A stretch of 20,891 bases of DNA, taken from NCBI GenBank assembly GCA_905397405.1, contig CAJPVJ010000740.1, forward strand, positions 1 to 20,891, given 5' to 3'. The position numbers and the translations under genes are program-made. Positions 1-9,233 of the stretch are shown in pieces. The notes under the pieces are model-generated. The model saw only the letters and a list, made by a program, of their open reading frames with translations, had not been told where the DNA came from and searched no databases. The stretch's first letter is position 1; each line of letters begins with the position of its first letter. Origin of the DNA: Oppiella nova (lineage: Eukaryota; Arthropoda; Arachnida; Sarcoptiformes; Oppiidae).

Positions 1-101
1 TAGTCATAAAGCTTTAAAATGTTGCTTGTTTAGTCATACAAATATATGATTTAATGTTGAAAATAATACAGTATGTTTAACATTTTAAAGCTTTATGACT
101 A
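1..101. repeat. Small hairpin / MITE-like inverted repeat
   Basis: The first 23 bases (tagtcataaagctttaaaat and the next three) are matched perfectly as reverse complement by bases 79-101. The two arms enclose about 55 AT-rich bases. The outermost TA at each end could be a TA target duplication, as Tc1/mariner-type elements make. The left flank is outside the window, so the duplication cannot be checked. No coding capacity is visible. Confidence 0.55.
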
Positions 102-310
102 TAGCACGTAGTATAAAAGATTATAATAAATATCCCAATGTGTTGATTTCATATTCCCACTACAGATATCTATATATTTATTACTAAATTATAAACATAA
201 ATCAATCAAAAATTAAATTAAAGTAATTAATTTTGTGCATTTTACTATATCAAACTATTTAATGAATAATTAAATATACAATATATTTATTTTTATCTCT
301 TAACATTTAT

Positions 311-478
311 TTAATTAATCTGACATATAGCATTCTGTTTTATAATTTCGTAATTTTCGACAATTTCTAACAAGGTATTCTTCATATGTTTTTTAACAGG
401 ATTAATGTGACAAGGATTGCAATCAATGCTATAAGTAGGGTGAATATATGTCCATTTGTGTATTGGATTGTTGTTTTA
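311..478 (-). CDS. Orphan open frame, possible last exon (unrecognised)
   Basis: Reading right to left there is an open frame of about 55 codons between two TAA stops, with no ATG start. It contains WTYIHPTYSIDCNPCHINP near its middle and ends ..NAICQIN-stop. Its composition (Trp, paired Cys, few low-complexity runs) is more protein-like than most frames in this AT-rich DNA. Its upstream edge lies exactly at the left arm of the inverted-repeat block that starts at 480. It may be a 3' exon or an exon remnant cut off by that insertion. I do not recognise the family, no convincing splice acceptor is seen, and it could be a chance frame. Confidence 0.22.
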
Positions 479-479
479 A

Positions 480-1747
480 GGTCTCTGTCCAAGTGTCCCG
501 TTCATAGGGAAAACTCGCCCATTAAATTTACAGTTCTTGAATATTTTTGAAAAAGCAACTTATAATCACTTATAATCTAGCAACCAGACCCAATATCAAC
601 CCTCCCCTCTTTAATTGATTGAAATATATTACAAAAAAGGTCTAGAACTATTAGAATATCGACATATAATTTTCATCCCGATTGCCAAAGGGGTTCAGGA
701 AGAAAATTGTCGATTTAACTACCGGTGCCAGCATCCAGTCCCATAGCAATACTCCCCTCTTTAATTGATTGAAATATTACTAAATGACTAGAGAGGTACC
801 AGAAAATCCACAAATAGTTTTAGTCCCGATTGCCAAAGTGGTTCAGGCAGACCATTACTAAACTAACTAGTATCTAATTGAATTATTTTCCAAATTTAAA
901 TAACATTTCTTAAAGTAAAGATGACTAAAATCACGGTTAGGCATCGAATGCATGTCAATCCTTGTCATACAATGTCATAATTTAGTATTTAAACTTTTTT
1001 GATACTTTAATTTGAACATCAATTATAAATCTGCATAATATTATAACTAGGAATGCAATAAAAGTGGATAAAAAGTGGGTAAAAATGAAATAAATTAAGC
1101 GAATGACCCATCAGTTATTATAAATTATTACTAATTTTTACAAATATTATCTCTGTTATCACAATTCATGCATTGAAATTATTTTATATGTAAAATAAAA
1201 ATGAATTTTATTTTACAAATTCATATTTGATTCATTTAACTAATTGATAGGCTTTTTGTTAAACAAAAATCTCTGAATCATAGACTATTTCATATTATTT
1301 ATTTTATTTATACTCATTTTGTATCATTAATAATGAATATTTTTATAAAATAAATCAAATTCACTTGATGAGATATTTTGCAAGCCGAGATTATTGCTAA
1401 TAGCTAACTTTATTAATATAATTTTTACCCTACATTCAGTACGTACACATAATTACAAATAATGTTTCCACTAAAATTTCATTCGTAATTATAACATATA
1501 GTAATTGAAACTAGATTTCAAACTTTCCACCAAATTAAATGATTTAATATGAGTATTTAATGTAAAATTACTATTTTTTTATGATTTTTAAACTAAATAA
1601 TCGTCGATTCTGTATTTGTACATCTAATTAATTCTTTAAATTAGTGAAATCATTCTCATAATATAACCATCGATTTATAAAAATAATATTGAATTTAAGT
1701 GATTATAAGTGACTTTTCTAAAAATTCTTAAGAATTGGACAGAGACC
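480..1747. repeat. Element-like block with inverted ends
   Basis: The left end starts ggtctctgtccaa (480-492). It continues, after about 40 extra bases, with a stretch at 534-577 that contains ttataatcacttataatc. The right end (about 1691-1747) carries the reverse complement of both parts: gattataagtgacttttc, then ttggacagagacc. This makes imperfect inverted arms of about 57-98 bp around 1.1 kb of AT-rich DNA. The layout suits a non-autonomous DNA transposon. No target duplication and no transposase frame were found, so the class is open. Confidence 0.4.
582..880 (+). repeat. Two imperfect 150-bp tandem repeats
   Basis: Two copies of about 150 bp lie side by side. Anchors shared at a spacing of 149-150 bp are ctcccctctttaattgattg (602 and 752) and cccgattgccaaag followed by ggttcagg (about 677 and 826). 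The copies differ at many positions, so the duplication is not recent. It sits inside the inverted-end block and is less AT-rich than the rest of it. No reading frame is evident. Confidence 0.6.
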
Positions 1748-2059
1748 ATCTAAACTGGACAATCCAGGTACAAAAATGTACATCTGGTCACACTATGTGA
1801 ACACCTCTCACATATATTTGTTTAATGTGTTTCAAGGGTTAAAAATAGTTATAATTTCTAATCCTTATAACATTACTAATTGGGTAACTATTTGTTGAAT
1901 AACCCTTATACATTTTGAGATGTAATCTTGCTACTAGCCCAAAGAATAACATTGTATACAGTACATATTATTTACTATTACGGTTTATTCTGAAAGGTGG
2001 GGTCCAATTGATCATGCTACTCACATTAAAAATCACAACCAAAATCCAATCGGACACCA
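1748..2059. other. AT-rich stretch, nothing recognised
   Basis: I see no open frame, RNA gene or clear repeat here. It separates the inverted-end block from the duplicated legumain 3' flank that starts near 2060. Confidence 0.4.
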
Positions 2060-2813
2060 TAACAATAAAGTAACAAGGTGAAAGTATTTTTATAAAAAAT
2101 ATGATTACTTACCCAATACATAAATGTTAGTATTTCGAACTAAATGACCAGTTAACACTATGAAACAATATAGCAAGTTTTACTTATTGTGTCGTTTATC
2201 AAAATTAAGGAAACCTACAAAATTACAATGATATTGAGTAAATTTAGGTAATACATCATAGTGTTAGATGCTCACTGAAATTAATACTTAAAAAATTTAT
2301 ATTTTACAATGGCAGATTAATATACTAACATTAACAAAAAATATAATACTGATATTAACACATAAATAAGATATAAATATCAACAGTGAGACAATTAGTT
2401 GAATGTGAAATTTAACTCGTAGTTTATCGATATTAATAACATATAACTATTATAGGGAGTGAACCCTTTTTATAGTCACAATCTATAGTATTATATTACT
2501 ACCATATAATGCTGAAATACAAATAAAATTGTTATTTATTGCATGGCAGGTAATTAAATTATGAGAAGCTTTATCCTTATATAAGAATCATTATTGAGTT
2601 GACCATATGTTACGGGCCATAAACTTCCATAAAATGCTTAACAAAGTAATATTATACATTTTATGATTCATATAAAATTATATCTGATAGGTATTAGAAA
2701 ATGAGCTTATCAGACATTTTATTGTTATACAGTTTTGCGTTATAAGTGCGTCAAGAAAACATACTAATATAATATACTAATATACTAATATTATACTAAT
2801 ATTGTTATACTAT
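2060..2813. repeat. Segmental duplicate of a legumain 3' flank (D unit)
   Basis: This stretch aligns with 10080-10740, the far 3' flank of legumain A. Shared landmarks are the ttacttaccca / aactaaatgaccagtt block, a run near tcaacagtgag, and an AATAAAATTGTTATTTAT-like motif followed by GCAGGTAATT. Its second half (from about 2510) also aligns with 4595-4850, the 3' flank of pseudogene C. A short AT repeat of the tactaatat type lies at about 2761-2800. The stretch is noncoding. It shows that duplication units carried gene plus flank, not the gene alone. Confidence 0.6.
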
Positions 2814-2947
2814 GTGCAAGATTTACCAAAGGTATGTGCGATTTTTCATTAAAAATTAAAACATGATAACTGAATACAAAATACACATAAGATATAGTGT
2901 TTTAAAATGTATTGAAAAATCGCACATACCTTTGGTAAATCTTGCAC
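2814..2947. mobile_element. 134-bp MITE with 35-bp inverted ends
   Basis: Bases 2814-2848 (starting gtgcaagatttaccaaaggt) recur as a perfect reverse complement at 2913-2947, with about 64 bp of AT-rich spacer between. The corresponding 3' flank of pseudogene C (near 4850-4875) reads straight through without this insert, so this is an insertion made after the units were duplicated. No clear target duplication is visible, because the insertion lies in a tactaatat-type microsatellite. The element is non-autonomous and has no reading frame. Confidence 0.65.
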
Positions 2948-3597
2948 TGATATAATAAATTACTAACGCCTAAATTATGTTATAGAAAATTTATATGAAA
3001 ATTTACAAATAACAAAACATTTCAAAAAGTATTATAATGCTCAATTATTATTAATAAAAATTATTTCACTAAACATTAAGTTATAAATATCACACTACAT
3101 AGAATATATATATATAATATTAATAGAATATTATTTTAATTATAATGTAATTTCACATTGTAAATTATAACATTAATAAATTAAATGTTTAATTAAATTC
3201 AAATAAGCATTCACAAATTTTATAAATTATATAATTAAAGACAAAACTTAATTTTTGACAAATAATAAATAACAAATATAGTATATATGGTATATATAAT
3301 TACATCTTCATAAGTATAATTTTTAAATGCATTTAATATTTTCATTCATTTGTACACAATATGCCAAAAAACCTCAACTTATTTTTAAAGCAAAACTTAT
3401 ATTTTCAGAGAAATTTTTATTTTGTAATACAACTGATATTATAAAATAAATATATATTTTTTGTTTTGTATAATTTTAAACGTAAAATATTATATTAAAT
3501 ATTATAATGAGTCTTGTCAGAATTTTTAAAAAGCTTTTATTCATTATAGAACAATTAAAACCAAAAAATAAAATTATAACATTTATACAATACTTGT
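2948..3597. repeat. Near 3' flank of pseudogene D, duplicated
   Basis: This noncoding stretch aligns closely with 4860-5493, the near 3' flank of pseudogene C. Shared runs include taaattatgttatagaaaat / tatatgaaaatttacaaata and aagcattcacaaattttata. It holds no gene. Confidence 0.6.
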
Positions 3598-4538
3598 TTA
3601 CAAAAGTTGGTTTACGTGTTGTTTACAATGTCTTAACAAGTGATTGACAACTTTGTGTACAGCTGTCAAATCTGTCATATGTTCGCAGATATTCACAAAT
3701 AATTGCATTTTACTTAAAGTATAGGTATTCTGAAATAAAACAATAAAATATGTTACAGATACTAAAATATTAAAAGCATTATATAAATACTTGATTCAAA
3801 TTAAAGCAGTTTTGGTGGAAAGTGTCGACCAGTTGTCGATAACAGTGTCTATTATTGAGCTCTTGTTTCGTATGGAGTATAGCATTGGTTGNCGACCAGT
3901 TGTCGATAACAGTGTCTATTATTGAGCTCTTGTTTCGTATGGAGTATAGCATTGGTTGCGATGTTTGGTATGAAGTGTTGAATACTATTCACGTATTCAT
4001 ACAACACGTTATCCACGTATTCGCGACCAGACAATAATTGCTCCAGCCCTTTCATATACCTAAAAAATAATAAAACTTTATTAAAATCAAATAATACTAA
4101 TAATAAACCTATACATATTTTTCTCGTTGCTATTCTCAGTCCCAACAATACGTCTCTGAAGTAAATCCAGTGAAACATCCCATTTGTTTACGGCATCATA
4201 ATTTTGATCCAGTTTATCAACTTTATTATGATCTTAATTTAATAATCTAGTAATCTAGTTTAATAATGATGAGGTTTATGTCCTATAATTAATCAAGTTT
4301 TAAAAAGTGTGCTTGTTATAAATAATTTATGTAGTATTGATATGTCTACCTAAAAAATCAGCTACATGCATTTTACCAATAGACAAATCACCATATTGCT
4401 GTGTATGCTGTATACCCGGGACAGTTGGGTCGGTAACATTATACTTCTCGGCAAAATATTTATATTGGTCATACAGGGCTTCTGTACCAAGGTCACCTTC
4501 TTCAACGTTATCTAACCAGTGATTTGAAAACCACCCAC
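3598..4538 (-). pseudogene. Legumain pseudogene D, exons 6-9 only
   Basis: Comparison with gene A gives exon 6 (4350-4538), exon 7 (4115-4282), exon 8 (3791-4059) and exon 9 (3598-3729), all with GT..AG borders. Exon 6 encodes the end of the protease domain (WFSNHW, then YNVTDPTVPGIQH). Exons 8-9 encode the C-terminal prodomain with its cysteines ([22 protein letters not shown]). Exons 1-5 are absent: intron 5 joins the 3' flank of copy C near 4594. Exon 7 carries an insertion of TAATCTAG repeats with an in-frame stop. Exon 8 contains a 66-bp duplication with an N, which may be an assembly fault. Even without that fault the copy cannot encode a protease, since the catalytic His and Cys exons are missing. 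The sequence is very close to copy C (for example KYFAEKYNVTDPTVPGIQH is identical), so the duplication is fairly recent. Confidence 0.8.
3826..3958. repeat. Perfect 66-bp direct duplication flanking an N
   Basis: Bases 3826-3891 and 3893-3958 are identical and are separated only by an ambiguous base at 3892. Both start cgaccagttgtcgataacag and end gcattggttg. The single N between two identical ends is what a scaffolder leaves when it abuts contigs that really overlap. The repeat lies in exon 8 of pseudogene D and is probably not real. Confidence 0.85.
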
Positions 4539-4594
4539 CTATAAAACACATAAAAATTAATATATATAATTTAAATAAATTAATATTAAGTATC

Positions 4595-5493
4595 AGCTGA
4601 AATACAAACAAAATTGTTATTTATTGTATGCAGGAAATTATATTATCAGAGACCTTATTCGTATATAAGAAACATTATTGATTTGACCATATGTTACGAA
4701 ATAACGTCCATAAAGTGCTTAGCAAATTAATATTATACATTTTATGATTCATATAAAGTTATATCTGATAGGATTTCCGATAAGGGTATTTGAAAAAGCT
4801 TATCAGATATTTTATTGTTACACAGCTTTAAGTTATAAGTGCCTCAAGAAAACATACTGTAATAAATTAGTAACGTCTAAATTATATTATGGAAAATTTA
4901 TATGAAAATTTACAAATAACCAAACATTTTACAAAGTATTGTAATGCTCAATTATTATTCATTAAAAATAATTCACTAAATATTAGGTTATAAATATTAA
5001 AATACATATAATATACATAGAATATTAATAGAATATTATTTTAATTACAATGTAATTTAACATTTTAAATTATAACATTAATTTATAATATTCATTTTTA
5101 AACGTATTAAGAAATTAAATGTTTAATTAAATTTGAAATAAGCATTCACAAATTTTATAAATCATATAATTAAAGACAAAACTTAATTTTTGACAAAATT
5201 TTAAATATAATTAACAAATATAATATAAATAAAATTACATTTCCATAAGTAAAATTTTTAAATGCATTTAGTATTTTCATTCATTTGTACATAATATGCC
5301 CAAAAAATCAACTTATTTTAAGGCATAACTTATTTTCAGAAATATTTTAATTTTGTAATACAAGTGATATTATCTAATTTTACCTAATTTTAAACGTAAA
5401 ATATATTAAATATTATAAAGAGTATTGTCAGAATTTTGTAAAAAGTTATTATTCATTATAAAACAATTAGACCGAACAATAAAATTGTAGCAT
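4595..5493. repeat. 3' flank of pseudogene C, duplicated
   Basis: This noncoding stretch aligns with 2510-3597 (D unit), apart from the 134-bp MITE present only there. Its outer part also aligns with about 10550-10740 (A unit). It ends abruptly near 4594, where intron 5 of pseudogene D begins. That point is a breakpoint of the tandem duplication. Confidence 0.6.
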
Positions 5494-5682
5494 TTATTCA
5501 ATACTTGTATACAAAAGTTGGTTTACGTGTTGTTTACAATGTCTTATCAATTGGTTGACGACATTGTATACAGCACTTGACTCTGTCATATGTCCGCAGA
5601 TATTCACAAATAATTGCATTTTACTTAATATATAGGTATTCTGAAATAAACAATAAGAGATGTTAGAGAAACTAACTTAATA

Positions 5683-6005
5683 TGTGTGGCCCGATTCCAG
5701 TCTATGATAAGTCAAAATGCATATACATTACTATGAACTTTAGGTAATACGTTGGTCAGTAAGCTAAATAAATTATTTGTAAAAACAGCGATTATATCAT
5801 TTTTTAAAGACTTTTAAATTTAATTAAATTATAATTACTTTAAACTTAAAAATATAATTAAACTAGTATTTATAATAATTTATTAACTATTAAATTATTT
5901 ACATATAATTATGTTTGCAATATTAATATTGACCAATGTATTACTTATAGTTCATAGTAATGTATGTGCTTTTGGACTTATCATAGTCTGGAATCGGGCC
6001 ACACA
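5683..6005. mobile_element. MITE with ~77-bp TIRs and TA target site
   Basis: The left end tgtgtggcccgattccag (5683 onward) and the right end (ctggaatcgggccacaca, ending 6005) form inverted repeats of about 77 bp at roughly 90% identity. Both ends are flanked by TA. The matching intron 8 of pseudogene D lacks the insert and reads straight through at an actaaaatattaaaagc site, giving a natural empty site. The ends and TA duplication fit a Tc1/mariner-type non-autonomous element. The interior is AT-rich with no transposase frame. Confidence 0.75.
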
Positions 6006-6061
6006 TATATTAAAAACTTTATATAAATACTTGATTCAAATTAAAGCAGTTTTGGTGGAAA

Positions 6062-6145
6062 CACAGCTGGTCAACAGCTATTGTCACAGATAATAACTCG
6101 AGAACAAAGCATACCTCATATCGTAACCAACGCTACAAACCATAC
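6062..6145. other. 84-nt segment that is the unreversed complement of its paralogue
   Basis: Aligned without gaps to pseudogene D (3822-3891 followed by 3959-3972, i.e. D with its 66-bp duplication and N removed), every one of the 84 bases is the Watson-Crick partner of the D base, read in the same direction. For example cacagctggtcaacag here faces gtgtcgaccagttgtc in D. Immediately outside the segment the copies return to ordinary identity (tttggtggaaa before, aagtgttgaatac after). It is not an inversion, which would be a reverse complement. It removes the exon 8 reading frame of copy C. It is most likely a data-handling error. Confidence 0.9.
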
Positions 6146-6849
6146 AAGTGTTGAATACTATTCACGTATTCATACAACACGTTATCCACGTACTGGCGAC
6201 CAGACAATAATTGTTCCAGCTCTTTCACATACCTAAAACATAATAAAATTTATTTAAAAACAAATAATAATAATAATAAAAACTATACATATTTTTCTCG
6301 TTGCTATTCTCAGTCTCATCAATACGTCTCTGAAGTAAATCCAGTGAAACATCCCATTTGTTTACGGCATCATAATTTTGATCCAGTTCATCAACTTTAT
6401 TATGAACTTGATATTTATGAGGTTTATGACCTGTAATTAATAAAGTTTTAAAAAGTATGCATATAGATAATTTATGTATTATATCTACCTAAAAAATTAG
6501 CAACATGCATTTTACCAATAGACAAATCACCATATTGCTGTGCATGCTGTATACCCGGGACAGTTGGGTCGGTAACATTGTACTTCTCAGCAAAATATTT
6601 ATATTGGTCATACAGGGTTTCTGTATCAAGGTCACTTTCTTCAACATGGTCACCTAAAAATACTTTCAAAGTTTTGTCATATCTCCAGAAATAGCTCAGC
6701 ATAATTTCTCCAGTCATTTTTACTAGGACATGGTTCTATCCAATTTTTAGCCTTAGGGTCCTTAGTCATAAACTTAACAAATGGACCCGCATTTATTATT
6801 GAAATAAATACTGAAAATATAATTATTATTTTCATTGTTATAATATTAA

Positions 6850-7344
6850 TTAATTATATCTAATTCAAAAAACATATTTGTCAAATATTATATGTTATAT
6901 AGTTACAGTATGTAGTTTATATTTAAATACAAAATTTAATCAAATATTTATTAAAATGCCATTGCTGGAAAATTTATAATTCTAACACTGCTTAAGAGAT
7001 TTTATAATACTATTATAAATTAGTTATCAAAAATCCTATACAATATTTATCAGTGTATAATACAATTTAAAATGTATGTGAAAATAATATTTCTTATATT
7101 TGATACTATTTGCATTATAATTATTAACATGTTTTATGAGGTTATCTATGATCATATTTTTAAAAATTATACTGTACTAGCCAGACAAAAAAATTTATTT
7201 TCATTTGTTAATAATACAATTTTAATTTGTATTAAAAATGTATACAATCAAATTATAAACTCATGGTTTATTTGTTAAATAAAATTATATTAAATCAATT
7301 CTGATTGGTATTTAACACTTAATATATATAATATTAATATATTT
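6850..7344. repeat. 3' flank of pseudogene E, diverged duplicate
   Basis: This AT-rich noncoding stretch has patches resembling 10960-11210, the near 3' flank of gene A. Examples are atcatatttttaaaaattat followed by actgtactag, and gtttgttaaat-type runs just before exon 9. A 68-codon frame at 7072-7278 on the plus strand falls inside this duplicated flank. It is composed mainly of Ile, Asn, Phe and Tyr and is not credible as a gene. Confidence 0.4.
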
Positions 7345-7995
7345 ATTGTTAATATTTTGCTGAAATGTTGTATCAATTGATCGACAATATCCTCATCACT
7401 TGATTCAGTTATATGTCCGCAAAAAATATTCACAAATATTTTTAAATTCTAAAAAAACAATAACATTAAATTTAATAAATATTTAACAATAAAAATAACT
7501 ATTGTATAATATATATACCTTGTTTAAATTAAATGTGTTTATTTCGTTATATTATAAATGTACAAAATATAAACCCAAAAATGATTTCATTATGGAATGA
7601 ATTTTAAAATATTATTTAACATTGGTTGTCCCATGATAGTAATTATTATTATATTATATATATATTAAAACGAAAGTTAAATTGCTTAAATGGAAGTTCA
7701 AATGGATATATGGTCACATAAAAATATTTTCAACGTTTTGTCATATTTCGAGAAATGGTTCACTTCCGTAGGCATTGATGAAATAATTGTGAAAATGTTT
7801 ATGTCATTTGACAGTAGTTAGTCAAACATTGAGCTTCATGTAAAATAACAAATTTTTTTAATTAACTATTGTGTAATTTTAACCAGGTTGTTCACTATAT
7901 TTGAATTGCAAGTGTCCATATAAAATGTTAATTTTGCAAATTTATTATTTTTGTACATATCTATAAGTGCATTGTTTAACTTATATATACTATAC
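7345..7995 (-). pseudogene. Legumain pseudogene E, scattered exon remnants
   Basis: Three remnants lie in legumain order. The exon 4 remnant (about 7901-7995) reads LNNALIDMYKNNKFAKL, then FYMDTCNS, matching A and keeping the catalytic Cys. The exon 5 remnant (about 7720-7834) contains SMFD, NDINIFTIISSMP and KYDKTLKIFL, with a stop after SMFD. The exon 9 remnant (about 7345-7448) contains FVNI, CGHITESSDEDI and QLIQHF. Exons 1-3 and 6-8 are not found. It is the most decayed copy, so it is older than C and D. After exon 5 it reads gtgaccata, close to the gtgaccatg at the fusion point in copy C. In the shared ancestor this was probably the start of intron 5. Confidence 0.72.
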
Positions 7996-8243
7996 GATTG
8001 GATGTATAAATTAAAACAATACTGGCTTAGTTATAGTCATTTAAAAAATATTCACAGAATCCTAAGTTAATAGCATTAACACATCGGGTTCATAACCTGG
8101 GTATCGACAGCAAAAGATCAAAAATGAGCAACACACACTTATATTATTAGTGGAGTACCGTATTTAGACTTGGTAAGTCTAATCACTGTTAATCATTACG
8201 ATTAATACTCTGTCCACAAAAAAATGTTTATTTGCGAACGAAA

Positions 8244-8270
8244 AATATTTTCAACGCTTTGTCACTTTCA
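8244..8270 (-). repeat. Legumain exon 5-like scrap
   Basis: On the minus strand, gtgacaaagcgttgaaaata and the following tttttcg match the tatgacaaaacgttgaaaat stretch of the exon 5 remnant in pseudogene E, with about three differences in 27 bases. It overlaps the last codons and stop of the 303-codon ORF, so the ORF's 3' end lies on or at a legumain remnant. The match is short, so chance is not excluded. Confidence 0.4.
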
Positions 8271-9162
8271 TTTTGTTTCTCACACGTTTATATTTGTCTA
8301 AATCTTTTACATATTTTGTCGGATAAAACGTTTTTATATAAATGGATCCGTCACCGTTTACGACCACAAATTTATAATAGCCAGTGCCAGTAATTTTATT
8401 TGCGAAGTTGAATTTTGTGCCACCTTCTAAATAGTATGCATTTTTAATTGTATCACGTGCTCCCTTGTAGTAATCATTCATTGTCATTCCTTTTTGATCA
8501 TAAGGAGGATCTAATAAATGATTTCGCCAATGAGCTATGAACGCAAGGTTATTACGAAATGGAATTCCATCGCGATTAATAATTTCGGCAAGCGAATATT
8601 GTCTTTGACTTTCATTATCGTCGTCTAAATTTTTGTACCTCCAAATCGTTTTATGTCTTTCTAATTCATCTTTATGATTAGTATACAGCGCTAGAAATTT
8701 GGTCATAGCCGTATCACTTAAACCATTATCAATATCAAATAAATGGCCAAATCCACTTTTAACGATTTTCGTAATATATCGAATATGTCTTGGTCTCTTT
8801 GTATCGAGTATGCCCATGTCTATTTCTTTATATTGATAATCATTTTCGGAACGACAGAGCCTCTTAAATAATATATGTAGTTCCGAAAATGCAAATGTGA
8901 AATAATTACAAAATGTTATAAAATTTTCATCATCAACCTTGGATAGTGCATATAATGCAGCGGGTTTAACTATATATGGAAAGAGCATAGCTGGGTCGAC
9001 CATGAATTTCCAATTGCAATCATCTCCACCAAGCAAGCAATTAAATTGGTCTATTTCATTATCGTTTAAAATGTGCTTAAATTTTTCACTTTTTTCCATT
9101 CCACGTCTTGGCCAATCGTATTCATAATTAATGTTTTCAATATTAATATAATATAAAGCCAT
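8251..9162 (-). CDS. Intronless 303-aa protein, unrecognised
   Basis: This is a single uninterrupted frame from an ATG at 9162 to a stop at 8251, by far the longest in the window. It is clearly less AT-rich than its surroundings and uses a wide range of residues. I do not recognise the family. There is no signal peptide and no long hydrophobic segment, so a soluble intracellular protein is expected. The middle is Lys/Arg/Asp-rich (KRPRHIRYITKIVKSGFGHL). The last third has a compact alpha/beta look, with GGTKFNFANKITGTGYYKFV followed by NGDGSIYIKTFYPTKYV and a basic tail. That loosely recalls small nuclease-fold domains, but this is only an impression. All other genes here have introns. The lack of introns, the different composition and the closely packed neighbours on the same strand suggest horizontally acquired or virus-like DNA, or a retrocopy. 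Its 3' end overlaps a legumain exon scrap. Confidence 0.6.
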   Translation of the reverse strand: MALYYINIENINYEYDWPRRGMEKSEKFKHILNDNEIDQFNCLLGGDDCNWKFMVDPAMLFPYIVKPAALYALSKVDDENFITFCNYFTFAFSELHILFKRLCRSENDYQYKEIDMGILDTKRPRHIRYITKIVKSGFGHLFDIDNGLSDTAMTKFLALYTNHKDELERHKTIWRYKNLDDDNESQRQYSLAEIINRDGIPFRNNLAFIAHWRNHLLDPPYDQKGMTMNDYYKGARDTIKNAYYLEGGTKFNFANKITGTGYYKFVVVNGDGSIYIKTFYPTKYVKDLDKYKRVRNKMKVTKR

Positions 9163-9233
9163 TATGAACTCGGTGTGGTTAATTAAAATTTTATGATAAA
9201 ATTATAATTATATTAATAGAATTTTAACACAAA

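Larger units (their letters stand above)
5494..6835 (-). pseudogene. Legumain pseudogene C, internally deleted
   Basis: Exon 1 starts with ATG at 6835 and encodes a signal peptide (MKIIIIFSVFISIINAG), then KNWIEPCPSKNDWRNYAE, the counterpart of the legumain N-terminal strand with the catalytic Asn in RNY. It is then fused directly to the 3' part of exon 5 (LSYFWRYDKTLKVFLG) and to a shortened exon 6 (ending 6489), so introns 1-5 and exons 2-4 are gone, including catalytic His and Cys. The fusion is out of frame with exon 1. Exons 7 (6289-6430), 8 (6031-6232) and 9 (5494-5640) keep the lengths and phases seen in A. Exon 8 holds an 84-nt complement-only segment that creates a stop and is probably artificial. 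Intron 8 contains a 323-bp MITE. The large deletion means this copy is dead as a protease whatever the exon 8 problem turns out to be. Confidence 0.82.

Noticed and set aside
3852-4178. Single 108-codon frame read as a gene of its own
   Set aside because: It reads through an intron of pseudogene D and across the N. The splice borders match those of genes A and B.
5911-6093. 60-codon plus-strand frame over the MITE
   Set aside because: It runs through the inverted end of the MITE into antisense legumain exon 8, so it is an accidental frame.
6062-6145. Ordinary inversion or local mutation hot spot
   Set aside because: An inversion gives a reverse complement, and that does not align. Point mutations would not give 84 complementary changes in a row with sharp borders.
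7072-7278. 68-codon plus-strand frame
   Set aside because: It lies in a duplicated legumain 3' flank, its composition is Ile/Asn/Phe/Tyr-rich as expected from AT-rich DNA, and no homologous frame exists in the sister flank.
8101-8250. Possible tRNA or legumain exons 1-3 of copy E
   Set aside because: I could not fold a cloverleaf or find legumain motifs such as YDDI or PTPGIVIN in any frame.
8401-9162. Calling the 303-aa protein a nuclease or toxin
   Set aside because: The resemblance is a loose visual impression of the last third. No catalytic motif can be defended.
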